Assembly (NCBI GenBank): GCA_022605405.1
Contig: JABYQQ010000005.1
Location: 1,612,001-1,676,000 of the forward strand
Direction of reading: 5' to 3'
DNA length: 64,000 nucleotides
Source of the DNA: Earliella scabrosa
Lineage: Eukaryota; Basidiomycota; Agaricomycetes; Polyporales; Polyporaceae
The translations under genes and the position numbers were made by a program. The notes beneath the pieces were generated by a model that saw only the letters and a list, made by a program, of their open reading frames with translations, had not been told where the DNA came from and did no database searches. Each line of letters begins with the position of its first letter. Positions within the stretch are counted from its first letter, which is position 1. This document shows positions 23,822 to 34,711 of the stretch, one piece after another.

Positions 23822-25114
23822 CTATAGTTCTATCCAGACAGAGTCCCCAGCGGCCTTCTTTACGCGGTTCATCACGGCCAGCCCTTCTCGTTCCTCCCGT
23901 ATCTCTTCTATGAGGATGAGGTCGACTTGCGCACGGTCTAGGGAGAGTAGGCCATCGAAAAGTCGTTGAGCCGATACCGCGGGGTCGGCAACGGGACCCA
24001 GAGGATAGCTCGTCCACTTGATGTCTAGGGTGGACGCGGCAGACAACCTATCAAATAGAGTAGAATCCGACGGAGCCAACACTCCAACGCGAAGCGGTTC
24101 ACTAGATGGGCGGGTAGACGCGTTAGACAGTAACGCTTGCAGAAACACAGGTAGAGGGGTATGCTGAAGATGGGAGGGGGGATGGGACTGAGTGAGCAGG
24201 AGTGTCACCGGGACGCTGGGGGAGTAATGTCGATATTTCATTCCAGGTGTCGTCGGAGCCTGTTCGAGAACCTCGTCGCGATAGTCCCGACGGTGCACAA
24301 GGACCTGGGGGACCGGTACAATGTCCGGAAGCTCCTCGTGGATGACGCGTTCGAGGTCTTCCACGGTCACTCCTCCTGGACGTAGAACGCGTAGCTTCCC
24401 ATCTCCGTGAAGGCCATCGACCACAGTACTCTCCAGCCCGACCCCACACGGCCCCCCATCAAGAATAAGACTAAGCTTGCCGTTCAGATCGTTGAAGACA
24501 TGCTCCGCGCGAGTGGGACTTGGCTTTCCGGAAGAGTTTGCGCTTGGGGCGGCCACAGGAGCGTCTGTGAGCGCAATAAGCGCCCGTGCGACCGGATGAG
24601 AAGGCATCCTCACGGCGACGGTAGGCTGGTTTGCAGTGATGATAGAGGGGACAATAGAGGGGTCGGAGGGAAAGAGGAGGGTGAGGGGGCCCGGCCAGAA
24701 GTGCTTCATGAGGACCTCGTACATACGGGATATGGCGTAATCCTTCGGGAGGACTCTGAGTAGCATCTCGCGTGACGAAACGTGGACGATGAGCGGATTA
24801 TCCGGAGGTCTTCCCTTCGTAGAGAAGATGCGGGATGCGGCTGCAGGTTCGAGCGCGAGAGCCCCAAGGCCGTACACCGTTTCGGTCGGAAAGGCCACCA
24901 CCTGGAGGTTCCGGAGTTCGTCGGATGCTAGCTGCAACGCTTCTCGTGTCTCGGGTGATGTGATCACTGGCTGGTCAGACGCGAACGTCACTGTTTCTGG
25001 ATCGCATTGCAGGATGCGGGTCGCGGTTGTCATTCTGGGGTGTGGGCTCGACGAGCGGGGCAAGGGGGGCTTTCGGGAAGAGCTTTTACGGAACAGCCTC
25101 TGCAAGCGATGCAT
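23822..25114 (-). CDS. SUA5: Sua5/YrdC threonylcarbamoyl-AMP synthase
   Basis: Makes L-threonylcarbamoyl-AMP from threonine, bicarbonate and ATP, the first step of the t6A37 modification of ANN-decoding tRNAs. A single intronless frame of 430 codons. The YrdC domain has VVAFPTETVYGLGALAL, STKGRPPDNPLIVHVS, HFWPGPLTLLF, VAVRMPSHPVARALI and APSANSSGKPSPT. The Sua5-specific C-terminal domain follows the linker TPGMKYRHYSPSVPV and ends in DRAQVDLILIEEI. The first 27 residues (MHRLQRLFRKSSSRKPPLPR and on) are basic and look like a mitochondrial presequence. The next in-frame Met (codon at 25033) begins MTTATRILQCDPETV, the usual cytosolic start, so two products are possible. Confidence 0.93.
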   Translation of the reverse strand: MHRLQRLFRKSSSRKPPLPRSSSPHPRMTTATRILQCDPETVTFASDQPVITSPETREALQLASDELRNLQVVAFPTETVYGLGALALEPAAASRIFSTKGRPPDNPLIVHVSSREMLLRVLPKDYAISRMYEVLMKHFWPGPLTLLFPSDPSIVPSIITANQPTVAVRMPSHPVARALIALTDAPVAAPSANSSGKPSPTRAEHVFNDLNGKLSLILDGGPCGVGLESTVVDGLHGDGKLRVLRPGGVTVEDLERVIHEELPDIVPVPQVLVHRRDYRDEVLEQAPTTPGMKYRHYSPSVPVTLLLTQSHPPSHLQHTPLPVFLQALLSNASTRPSSEPLRVGVLAPSDSTLFDRLSAASTLDIKWTSYPLGPVADPAVSAQRLFDGLLSLDRAQVDLILIEEIREEREGLAVMNRVKKAAGDSVWIEL

Positions 25115-25455
25115 CTACGAGCTCGCAGAGCTGGATATGTCGAGAGCCAGGTTGGTTATCGTTGAAGGTGAGTCGTGATGAGCGGTACTGATGTATGTAA
25201 AGCTGGTCGAGGTTCCGTCATCGTGAAACTTTCCAACCACTCGCGCTGACCTCATACATCGATCACTACCATGTTGAAGCGCCCATCTCAAGACACGCAG
25301 CACGCTAACTCAACTTCACACTGGTTGCTGAGTTACACACACATGACATCCACCAAATCGCGCGATACGAAGACACGAAAGAACAACCATGGTGATACAG
25401 CGATGACTAGAGAACTGTCGTACCACATAGGACACGCACAGGGAGCGCTCCTCAT
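25115..25455. other. Intergenic, SUA5 promoter and U1-C 3' end
   Basis: 341 bp, AT-richer than its surroundings. It holds the SUA5 promoter and the U1-C 3' UTR; nothing else recognised. Confidence 0.45.
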
Positions 25456-26401
25456 TTACCTTCCACCCATCATGCGCATCCGATCGGGATGCATACCTCC
25501 AGGCCCGGCATCATTGGCAGGTGGGGGACCATTCTGTGATGGATTATATCCATTCGGAGGTCCACCGTTGGGGGGACCGTTGAAGTTACCTGGAGGGGGC
25601 CCACCTGGCCCGCCGGGTGGACCAGGCGGGAACGGCGGACGACTCCCACCAGGTGGTCCACCGGGAGGACCGCCAGCATTGGCAGGAGGGAAAGGGGGCA
25701 TTCCTGGAGACAGAGTCAACTACAACAAACTCGAGACACATGGCTTCGTGACTCACCCGGTGGCGGGAAACCACCCGGACCCATACCCGGAGGACCCATT
25801 CCAGGAGGAGGCATGTTCGGAGGAAAAGGAGGCGCACCTGGGGGTCCCATCATGCCAGGGGGCGGCAGACCGCCAGGAGGCATTGGGGGACGACCTAGCC
25901 ACTATTGAGGCAACGAGCGAGAGGACCAGGGCGAGGGCATACCTGCAAAAGGAGGACCACCGAACGGAGGCGCACCATAACCCATAGGTGGTCCACCAAA
26001 CGGAGGACCAGACGGTGCTAGATGTTGAGGACCGAATCCGAATCCGCCAGGAGGAGGATTACCACTCTCGTATGCAGCTGTGATTTGGTCAATGATACTC
26101 TGCGCCTTGTCATGCCCGAGCGCTGTAAGGGGCGGGTTTAGGAATACCTCGCATGGATGAGAGCATGTCACATACAGGCATAGTAGTCCCTGACATTGGC
26201 AAGATGATTACGACCGCTGTTGTGGGCCTTGCGCACTGTCATGCAGTCAGCGTCCGCACTGTGAGATACGCGGAGACACATGTTACATACCGGAGGCAGA
26301 GTCGTGGGTCAAAAACACATCGCAGTAATCACAGTAGTGTTTCTGCACCAGTAAGTCAGCAGTGAAAGATGGTCAGAGTGCACAGGGATACTCACCGGCA
26401 T
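25456..26401 (-). CDS. U1 small nuclear ribonucleoprotein C (U1-C)
   Basis: U1-C stabilises 5' splice-site pairing by the U1 snRNP. The zinc finger is spread over tiny exons: exon 1 (26396-26401) carries only ATGCCG, giving MP, then [17 protein letters not shown], then [20 protein letters not shown], with the Cys2His2 set C-x2-C ... H-x5-H. After [20 protein letters not shown] comes a Pro/Gly/Met-rich tail ([20 protein letters not shown], then [16 protein letters not shown]). This order is exactly that of U1-C. The Gly/Pro repeats lie at about 25530-26000. Start chosen because MP plus the next exon reproduces the conserved family N-terminus. It shares a 157-bp divergent intergenic region with LSm3. 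Confidence 0.92.
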
Positions 26402-26558
26402 CGTGGACTGTTGGGTGGTGCGCGAGGGAAACTGTCGGGGATACGGGCGCTTGCATGCACATGAGAGATTGTGTCGGAGCTGAAATTTGACTCACGTGCT
26501 GCAGCTCATGGAGAGGAGCACAAGCGCCAGAAACATTCCTCCTGCCCATAACATCGAC
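26402..26558. promoter_or_regulatory. Short bidirectional promoter, U1-C (minus) / LSm3 (plus)
   Basis: Only 157 bp separate the two divergent start codons, so both genes must use overlapping promoter DNA. No clear TATA box is visible in either direction. Confidence 0.65.
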
Positions 26559-27020
26559 ATGGACGCCTCCTCGAGCGGAATTCAAGAACCATTTGACCTC
26601 ATACGACTTTCGCTGAGCGAACGTGTTTTTGTGAAGCTGAGGGGAGATCGCGAGCTCACTGGTGTTCTGCATGTCCGTCTCGTGGAAGCAAGCTTCACCG
26701 CTCGCGCACTGAAGGTCTCTTCCAGGCATATGATGGCCACATGAACCTCATCCTGAGCGACGTGGAAGAAACCATAATGATTGTTGATCAAGCCGATGGA
26801 GCCCCCGAAGGTCACACCACCGTGAATGTGAGTCCCCGTGTCTCTCCCTTCGTTCCAAGAAATGACCGGAATTGCGGAAGGTTGCAAAGCGGAAGATGGA
26901 GATGCTCTTCGTTCGAGGGGATGGAGTTATCTTGGTACGTTCTTCGATGGCTGAGGCAGATAGCAAGACATCGTTAACGGCTATGCCTACCACCAGGTCT
27001 CCCCGCCCTCGCGAACATAG
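26559..27020 (+). CDS. LSM3: U6 snRNA-associated Sm-like protein LSm3
   Basis: Ring subunit of LSm2-8 (U6 snRNA, nucleus) and LSm1-7 (mRNA decapping, cytoplasm). Four exons give [20 protein letters not shown], then [18 protein letters not shown] (Sm1 motif), [20 protein letters not shown] (Sm1 end, with the RNA-contacting Asn), and [14 protein letters not shown] (Sm2, with RGDG), ending SPPSRT. Introns at about 26670-26725, 26829-26880 and 26935-26997 restore the frame. In-phase upstream ATGs at 26487 and 26508 exist, but the ATG at 26559 gives the family-typical short N-terminus. Confidence 0.92.
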
Positions 27021-27291
27021 CGACACCACACGCTCCTATGTCCCTTCAGCGAGCTTGCACCAGTGCATGGGACTTTGCCTCGCGTACGTGCCAATATACT
27101 TTTCGGTCCTTGTCGCGACAGCTCGTTGCCTTTCCGTCCTGCTATCGAACACATGTTGTATCAATGTCCATTCAGACTTGTCCGCCATGCGAGGTCACAA
27201 CCTTAGTTCAACTTCCGCGGGCTAGATCGACGACTTTCAGGATTGGTGAGTCGATCGTATAATTTTGAGAACAACCTTTCAACGAAGCCTA

Positions 27292-28081
27292 TCAACTTTC
27301 CTTCGGATCGTCTGTGTGGTGGTCCGTATTGGGCGTATGTTCATCCTCCGCCGAAGCTGGCGTAGTGACGCTTGGTGTTGTGGTCGAGAGCATCGTCGGA
27401 TGGTGCATCGACTCCGACATGTGTCCTTCAATGGTATCGTCGGAATCGGGCACGACTGCGCCTTTCGGCCATGTGCCTTCGCGTATCCATCCAGCTTTCA
27501 GGATCTTGATCTATGCCAATAAATGCGGCGCTGAACACACACATAGATCCCCAGTGATCGTGAAGGTGAAGACTCACGATGAGAGGAAGAGGCAGGCGGT
27601 GCTTCAGTTTTGCTCCTCCTATGAGTCCACGCCAAACCCTATCCACACCAGCTTCCCATACTGCATCATCTTCTAGCGCGTCCGGGTGAGCAAGGAGTGC
27701 TTCAAGTCGTCGCCGGGAGGAATTCGCTTCTGTGGGAGACGGCGAGTTGGGTCCGGGCGTCCACCAGAGGGCTCTCCGAGCGGCAAAGTGGTCAGCACCA
27801 GGAGCAGGCAAGTCTGATTCTGCTAGGCGTTGCTGGAAGAGAGACACGGACGCGGTTTGACTCATGGTGGGCGAAGGGCTTAAGAGAGATTGGTCGAATG
27901 TATCTTGTGTTGTGCTATCTGATGGAGCGCGCGATTCGAGGACTTGCAAGGGCGGCGTCCGGAGAGTCTTGTTGTAGCGAGTGGGCGAGTCATCGGGAGA
28001 AGAGGGCACAGTAACGATGATGGCGGCAGGAGGAGTCGGCTCTCCCAATAGAGCCTCCTCACTTAGAGTTAGCATAGACAA
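27292..28081 (-). CDS. Conserved hypothetical protein (possible Gag1-like clamp domain)
   Basis: Two exons joined by an intron at about 27509-27574. The N-terminal half is Ser/Pro/Thr-rich and looks disordered. The C-terminal half has DHFAARRALWWTPGP, RLEALLAHPDALEDDAVWEA, VWRGLIGGAKLKHRLPLPLI, then KILKAGWIREGTWPKGAVVP and DSDDT, ending HHTDDPKES. The pattern of W-x-G, RLPL and GW-x-R-x-GTWP-x-GA resembles, from memory, a fungal domain called Gag1-like clamp (formerly DUF4050), but I could not check this. No function is claimed. Start could be Met at 28081 or the third codon (28075). The gene is head-to-head with the GRR1-like gene, 154 bp apart. Confidence 0.7.
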
Positions 28082-28235
28082 GGCCTGAGTGCAGTCTGCT
28101 TGCCACAGTTAGCAATCTCAATGTCTTTCCGCTGACGTAAGCACAGCACAACGCCGACCTCCACGTGCGCTCATCACTCCAGTCCCAACCAAGTCTCAGC
28201 AGGACAACGCCTGTTTGCCCTTGCCGTCCTCCACG
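28082..28235. promoter_or_regulatory. Short bidirectional promoter, hypothetical gene / GRR1-like gene
   Basis: 154 bp between divergent start codons; no TATA box evident. Both genes probably depend on shared promoter elements. Confidence 0.5.
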
Positions 28236-31105
28236 ATGTACTCGAGCCATTCTCCGGCCCAGTCCAACACCTCACTCTCGGACGATGATGACGACTACAA
28301 CACAAAGTCTGCCTTCTTCCGTGACACCGATTCCGACTCGGCCGCCACCATAACCCCCGCGCAGTGGTCGTCCCCTCACCGCCGTTCTACCCTCACAAAC
28401 ACCCCTCCTTCACAAGCCTCACGTCTACCACCGGAGATCCTCATCCACATTCTCAAACATCTCCATTCATCCCGCGATCTCTACCATGCTCTCCTAGTCT
28501 CCCGCGCTTGGTGCGAGTGCTCGGTCGAGCTCCTCTGGTATCGGCCCAGCTTCTCCAAGTTCACCACCCTCGTCAAGATGATGCGGATATTGTCCAAGGC
28601 GGATCAGACGTTTGTATATGCGCAGTTCATCCGTCGACTCAACTTTCTGTGCGTTGGTACAGACCTCACCGACTCCCTCTTCTCCCGCCTCGCAAATTGT
28701 GTGAGACTGGAGCGTCTCACCCTCATCAACTGCACGTCCCTGTCCGACGACGGCCTGACCCGCGTCTTTCCAAGGTGCCCAAACCTCGTCGCTTTGGACC
28801 TCACCGGAGTGTCGGATGTCACGGACAAGTCCATTGTCGCTCTGGCTGCGAGCGCGAGGCGCTTGCAGGGAATCAATCTAACCGGTTGCAAGAAACTGAC
28901 GGACAAATCCGTGCTCGCGCTCGCCGCAAGTTCCCCCCTCCTCCGCCGTGTCAAGCTTAGCAATGTGGAGAACATCACGGACGAGTCGATCTCTGCCCTC
29001 GCGCGTTCGTGCCCTCTCTTGCTCGAAATCGATCTCAACAACTGCAAGAACATCACAGATATCTCTGTCCGAGACCTGTGGACGTATTCGGCGCAGATGC
29101 GGGAGATGCGCTTGTCGCACTGCGTTGAGCTCACTGACGCTGCGTTTCCCGCCCCTCCTCGGCGCGACCTAATCCCTGTCGGGGCGAACCCATTCCCTAC
29201 CGCACCCCTTCCCCAGAACGAACTACCTCCTCTTCGTGTCTCCCACTCGTTTGAGCAGCTCCGCATGCTCGACCTTACGGCATGCTCCCACATTACGGAC
29301 GAAGCTGTCGAAGGTATTGTTTCTGTGGCTCCCAAGATCCGTAATCTCGTCCTCGCCAAATGCTCGCAGCTCACCGACGCTGCTGTCGAGAGCATCTGTA
29401 AACTAGGCAAGGGCTTGCACTATCTCCACCTTGGTCACGCGCAAGCTATCACGGATCGTTCCATCAATAGTCTTGTGAGGTCCTGCACGCGACTACGCTA
29501 CATCGACCTTGCAAGTGAGTGTGTTGTTTCAGACCCTACTGTTTGCATGCTCACATGCACGTCACTCCATCAGACTGTGTACAGCTCACGGACATGTCTG
29601 TCTTCGAGCTTTCCAGTCTCCAGAAATTGCGGCGCATTGGTCTCGTTCGAGTCAACAACCTCACCGATCAAGCTATCCAGGCGCTCGGAGAGAGACACTC
29701 GACACTGGAGCGCATCCATCTATCATACTGCGACCAGATATCCGTGATGGCCATCCATTTTCTGCTCCAAAAGCTCCCGAAGTTGACGCATCTCAGCCTT
29801 ACTGGTATTCCTGCTTTCCGTCGTGCCGAGCTGCAGCAATTCTGTCGTCCGCCTCCTTCTGTGAGTGGGAGCATCAGCGCTGACAATCTATGCCAACTAA
29901 ACGCTTTTCCACAGGACTTCAATTCTACGCAGAGAGCCGCATTCTGCGTCTACTCTGGAAAAGGCGTAGTGGAACTTCGCGATTTCCTCGCGGAGCTGTT
30001 CGTGTCTATAACCAACGATCTCGCGAATTCCAATGACACGGACTACGAAGACGACTACGAGGATGAAGAGCCGCAGCACAGAGCTGCCGAGAATGAGGTG
30101 CTTGAAGAAGACGAAGATAAGGACGACGGCGAGGAAGACGACGGCGCTTCAGATGGCTACCCGCCTGAACCACATGGCGATGTTCACTCCACTCCGCGGC
30201 CACCAGAACGCTTTCCTGTGCCTGTTGATGATACTCCTACCCGGACAACGTACGTGGTCAACAGGGAATTCGTGATGACGCGGGAACCTAGACGCTACCC
30301 CACACCCCGCGCTCAACCACGAGCTCAACCGGCCAGCACACCTACATGGCTAAACATCACTTCTCGACGACGAGGAGGGTTCGGTCAACAGCCTATTGTC
30401 GAGCAATCGACGTCGCCAACACCGAGCGAGGCGGCCTCTAACCGCAGTGCAGGCACCAATCATTCCACTGGCACCGCTTTCTTCCGCACATACGAAGTCT
30501 CCGGCTCGGCGAGGAACGGAGTGATGACTCCAGACCTAGTATATGCGGAGATCGGACACGGCCGCGGGGCGGGACCTGGTCCAAGTACAATCCTCGTCCA
30601 GAACCATGGGAGGCGCGAGCCTGTGATCGAGTCTTCATATCCCAGCGCATCCTCAAGCCCCACACGACATACCATGGGCCTTCCACCACAATCGAGCATC
30701 GGTATGGCTGCAACAGAAGTGTTCAGTGCGCCTTCGCGGGCGTTCCGTGCCCCTGAGTACGACCCGCGCCCGGAATACCCGCCCGAGCGTGGTCCTATCC
30801 TGCATGACGCGTCCAACTCCTACTACCGGGGGCACGAACACACAAACGGCTCGATCGGGTTCTCCGTGCTCCGGGAGGCGTCTTCTCCACCTTCTCCGAC
30901 CACACGAGAGCTGCAGGAGTCCGTTCATTCTGCCTTCGCTGCTCCGGTATTGGATGGAGATGTTAGAGGGCGAAGCGTGAAACGGACGCTAAGGAACACC
31001 TTCGCTGCAGCAGAGACATTCTTCACTGGTCGCAGTTCGGGTGGTAGCACGGCGGACGGTGCGGCAGGTCTGCCCAGCCGCGATATGGATCCACACGGAC
31101 ACTGA
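28236..31105 (+). CDS. GRR1: GRR1-like F-box and leucine-rich-repeat protein (SCF substrate receptor)
   Basis: Substrate receptor of an SCF (Skp1-Cullin-F-box) ubiquitin ligase; yeast Grr1 links glucose sensing to turnover of cyclins and regulators. About 915 residues. The F-box lies near residues 65-110 (SRLPPEILIHILKHLHSSRD, LVSRAWCECSVELLWYRP). About a dozen Cys-containing LRRs follow, for example LERLTLINCTSLSDDGL, LQGINLTGCKKLTDKSV, LLEIDLNNCKNITDISV, IRNLVLAKCSQLTDAAV and LERIHLSYCDQISVMAI. The C-terminus is a long acidic then Ser/Pro-rich tail (YEDDYEDEEP, EEDEDKDDGEEDD). An intron near 29514-29571 is required. A second at about 29861-29914 is 54 nt, in phase and free of stops. Start ATG 28236; stop at 31103-31105. 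Confidence 0.9.
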
Positions 31106-31594
31106 TCATCATCTCTCACCTCCTACTCTACTATCCTCATACTTCTCTTTCGATATTGCCCAGTCCCCACACACTCTACAACCTCCAAGTTTTCCCCGGT
31201 TCTTCTTGCTAGCATCCTTGTTATGAGTTATCTCGATACCTATCTGACGTACCCCTTCTCTCATCCCATCTTCCACTGCTCTCACTGATGGAAAGAACTA
31301 CAGAACGTGACAATCCCGGATCCTGCCCTGCCCCTCGATGTTTTATGTATGCACACCCAGACTCAGTATTTGTATCACCATGTAGCCTCACCCTATGATG
31401 TTCGTCGCGATGTCTAGAATTGCGAAGTGTACATATCGTCTTAATCCAGCCCTATCCAAGGTCCAACGCTATGCCGTCTACGTCCTTCGCGACAGGATGC
31501 TGCGCGCGCTAAACGTCAAGGATGGGGCTTCTGACGTCGTGAAGTCTCTGCTCCCCTCCTCCACGACTCCCCTAGTGTTGCGCGTTGATCAATC
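31106..31594. other. Intergenic, GRR1-like gene to NAA10
   Basis: 489 bp, pyrimidine-rich at the start (3' UTR of the GRR1-like gene) and then the NAA10 promoter. A 68-codon frame at 31395-31601 has no recognisable motif. Confidence 0.45.
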
Positions 31595-32396
31595 ATGGTG
31601 ACCATACGACTAGCCCGGGTAGGTGAGCAAACGTGCTCGAGAGGAGATAATTCACTCAGAGGAGCCAGGTAGACGACCTCGCGGGCATGCAGGCCTGCAA
31701 CTTACACAACCTCCCTGAAAACTACACCCTGAAGTACTGTGCGTCCCTTCGATCGCTGCATCCGTGCGCGTGGCTGAATATCGAATCGGGCTCTGGCGAG
31801 CAGACATGTACCATGGACTGACATGGCCCCAGCTGTCGTACGTCGCAGAGGACGAGGGGAAGATTGTGGGGTACATCTTGGCGAAAATGTGCGTACATTC
31901 CTGCTGCCCGTGCTGGTCCATCTCGTTCGAACCCCGTTTGTGTCCATCTAGGGAGGAGGATGTTGCGGAAGGCGACGAGCCCCATGGACATGTCACCTCC
32001 ATCTCCGTCCTGCGATCATATCGTCGGCTGGGCCTCGCGAAAAGGTTAATGATACAGTCGCGTGAGTCTATCTCCTTCGTTACGCAATCGGTTCCTTGCT
32101 TTGGCGTTCGAAGTTCGACGCATGCTGAACGTTGGACGCTTGCGATACAGAGGAGGCGATGGCGACGGTGTACAAGGCAGCGTACGTCTCCCTCCACGTC
32201 CGCAAGTCAAATCGAGCCGCCCTCGGCCTCTACCGCGACACGCTGGGCTTTACCGTCAAAGACATCGAAAAAGGCTACTGTGAGTCCCATTCTCCCGAAC
32301 TTCGGTCCAGCTCGATGAGATACCGACTTGTGTCTAGATGCCGATGGGGAAGACGCGTACGCGATGCGTCTCTCGCTCAAGCACCTCGCAAGGTAG
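31595..32396 (+). CDS. ARD1: N-alpha-acetyltransferase NatA catalytic subunit (Naa10/Ard1)
   Basis: GNAT-fold enzyme that, with Naa15, acetylates the N-termini of nascent proteins after Met removal. Six short exons give [80 protein letters not shown] (acetyl-CoA site R-R-L-G-L-A), [40 protein letters not shown] and [17 protein letters not shown]. The protein stops right after KHLAR, so it is essentially the catalytic core (about 155-160 residues) and lacks the long acidic tail of human and budding-yeast Ard1. Start ATG at 31595, 8 codons before the first intron. Confidence 0.92.
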
Positions 32397-32523
32397 AAGT
32401 GTAGAAGTGTGGATGTATCATACATCGCGGTGCTATACATGGGTCCTTTAGAATACATAATGAATACATCGTCTGACGAGTACAACAGCCGGGTCCGCGA
32501 TCTAGATGGATTTGCGGTTTTTA

Positions 32524-34464
32524 TCAGGCCTTCTTCGCCGGAGGCTTGGTCTCCTCTTCTTCCTCGTCCTCGTCATCTTCCTCGTCCTCGTCATCCTCCT
32601 CGTCATCCTCTTCCTCTTCATCGTCGTCGTCTTCTTCCTCGTCTTCGTCGTCTTCCTCTTCTGATGACTCTTCTTTAGTCGCTTTGCCATCTTTCTTTAC
32701 CGTTGCGCTTTCCTCTTCCTCTTCTTCCTCTTCGTCGTCTTCGTCGTCGGAAGACTCCTCTTCCTCGGCGGCAGCAGCCTTCTCACCAGATGAGGGAGCA
32801 GCCGGGACTGAGTCTGTCTCCGCACCCGATGCTACCACAACAGACGTTACCGCTGCCACCGCCGCGGCGCCCGCGACTGGTGCTGCGAGGGAAGGATCCG
32901 ACCTCGCTGCCGCCTCCGCCTGTTGCGCCGTCTCGGAGGAATGGACCGCAACCTTGACCTCTTCGGCCTGTTTGGGAGGCACCGGCGGTTGTTGGGCGGC
33001 GGCCGCAACAGCACGTTCACGCATGACGGCCGACTGTATCAATCTTGCGGTCGCAAGTCCGAGTTCGTAGTAGCCATCGTTCGTCTTTCCGTCGAACATC
33101 CCTGTATGCGCCTGGATCTCGTCCGCGGCGAGCTTGTTGTAGCAGGGAAAGAAGTGGCGGCCTGCATGGCTGTTCGGATGTGGGAGAACGGCGAACGAGC
33201 GGAAGTCGGGGAAGTTGGGTGGGCTTGGAGGAAGGTACGTGAAGAACCTGCGGCGCGCACATCAACGTCGCGGCAGTGAGCGCATGAAAGGTACAGCGAA
33301 TGTATGCGGAGCCCACGTTTGGAACAACACACCCATAGAGGATTCGATCTGGAAGAGCTTGTCGAGCCGCGCCTCGAGTTCCTGCTGGCTCCACAGGTTC
33401 CCGACGTACTTCAGGTGGTCGGTCACCCATGTGTACCCGACTCCGATGTCGTCGCGCTTGTAATATGCAGCGCCCGCGGCTCCAGCAAAGAGCGCTCCGC
33501 CGACGGTGACCGCGGCGGGCACCGCCCACTTTTGCCATAGCGATGCTGCTGCTGATGATTCTTGGGCCGGAGGCGCGGCAATCGCAGCCTTGGGGGGCAC
33601 TGGAGGGGAAGTGTCGGGGTTGGGAGCAGTTGTGGCAGCGGCACCAGAGGTCGCGCGAGCGCGCCAGGTCTTGAAGCTATTGATGACGTTCGTTGCTTGT
33701 CGGACGTAGTCCGCGGCCTGGGTCGCACTGTTCTTGAAGACGTGGGGGTGGAGGCCGAGGTACTGCAGAGAGCCTGAGGGGCCGTGAGGCGAAGGCATGG
33801 GCGTACGTTACGTACTGGTGTGTCGTACGCGATGCATGCAACGATGTTGGGCCAGAGAGGGGCAGCCTTGTCAGGGCGAGTTTGCACGAATTCGATCAGG
33901 GCATCCGCGGCGAGCAGTCCGCCCATGCTGAGGGGCCAGTGAGGATAGTGCTCCGGGCGAAGTGCTGTAGGGGACGCACCTGTGACCACAGAGGACAATC
34001 TTTGCGCGGCCCGCGCCGCCATTGGCGACCTCCAGCTTGACGGTGAGGTCGGTGAGCCAGTCCGCGAACCGCACGACGGCTGCATTCTGTGACTGGGTGA
34101 GACAACGAAGTTACCACATTCCTGTGCTGCGCCTACAAGTTCGCCCTTGGTCTGCGGGGATGCAGGCTTACGATTAACGGGGATCGTGGGCACGAAGGTG
34201 GGCACATACCTCGTAGGCCGGGAAGACGACGCTCTCGACAGTGGTGCTGGGCAAGCTTTCGGCGAGGAGATGCTGCAGACGTTGTGGGAATTCTCCGAAG
34301 GTCGAGTCAGTTCCTTTGAATCTGAGACCGTGGTGAGCTATGATGCGGACATGAGACCATCGCAGGACGCACCCATGGATGAAGATCAGGAGGAGGAGGT
34401 CTGTCGGGGTCGCCTGGGCAGAGGCGTCGGCAGGATGGTGGGCATCAACGTTGGTGGACGCCAT
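32524..34464 (-). CDS. Alpha/beta-hydrolase (serine esterase/lipase-like) with membrane segment and very acidic tail
   Basis: Starts MASTNVDAHHPADASAQATP, then DLLLLIFIHGFKGTDSTFGE (oxyanion loop HG) and LPSTTVESVVFPAYETKGE. FADWLTDLTVKL and KIVLCGHSMGGLLAADALIE hold the nucleophile elbow G-H-S-M-G, and NIVACIAYDTP, YLGLHPHVFKNSA follow. A long region with a predicted transmembrane stretch (WAVPAAVTVGGALFAGAAGA) and YYKRDDIGVGYTWVTDHL follows. After FFTYLPP comes a region rich in Ala/Glu, ending in about 60 residues that are almost all Asp/Glu/Ser (DDEDEEEDDDDEEEEDDEED) and finally ETKPPAKKA. About six introns. The substrate is unknown; related fungal proteins are annotated only as DUF676-like or alpha/beta hydrolase. 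The acidic tail is encoded by CTC/CTT/TCG-rich plus-strand sequence. Confidence 0.8.
32550..32770. repeat. Low-complexity TCC/TCG/TCT tract encoding acidic tail
   Basis: About 220 bp made of imperfect TCCTCG/TCTTCC-type triplet units on the plus strand, coding for Asp/Glu runs on the minus strand. Such tracts expand and contract by replication slippage, so its length may vary between strains. Confidence 0.7.
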
Positions 34465-34711
34465 ATCGGCGGGGCAGCATAAGACTGATCAGGCAAGGTT
34501 TGGGCCGAGTTTGGCAGCTATAGAAGACAGAGGCAACGTGCACAGGGCGTGTTCCAGACATGTGGCGATGAGCTCCTGCGCCCGCGCGTCCGGCGGGATT
34601 TCCCCTATATGGCCGCGACCCGCTACGCCTCTCCCACGTGGATCGGGCGCCCGTGATGAGCTCATCGACTGCTCGTTCTCGGCAATGCTGCTTCCCTGTC
34701 CATCGACCACG
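34465..34711. promoter_or_regulatory. Divergent promoter, alpha/beta-hydrolase / CCDC97-like
   Basis: 247 bp between divergent start codons; no TATA box evident. Confidence 0.45.

Noticed and set aside
32546..33070. Plus-strand frame that is almost all Ser at its start
   Set aside because: It is the complement of the Asp/Glu tract of the alpha/beta-hydrolase tail, not a mucin-like gene.
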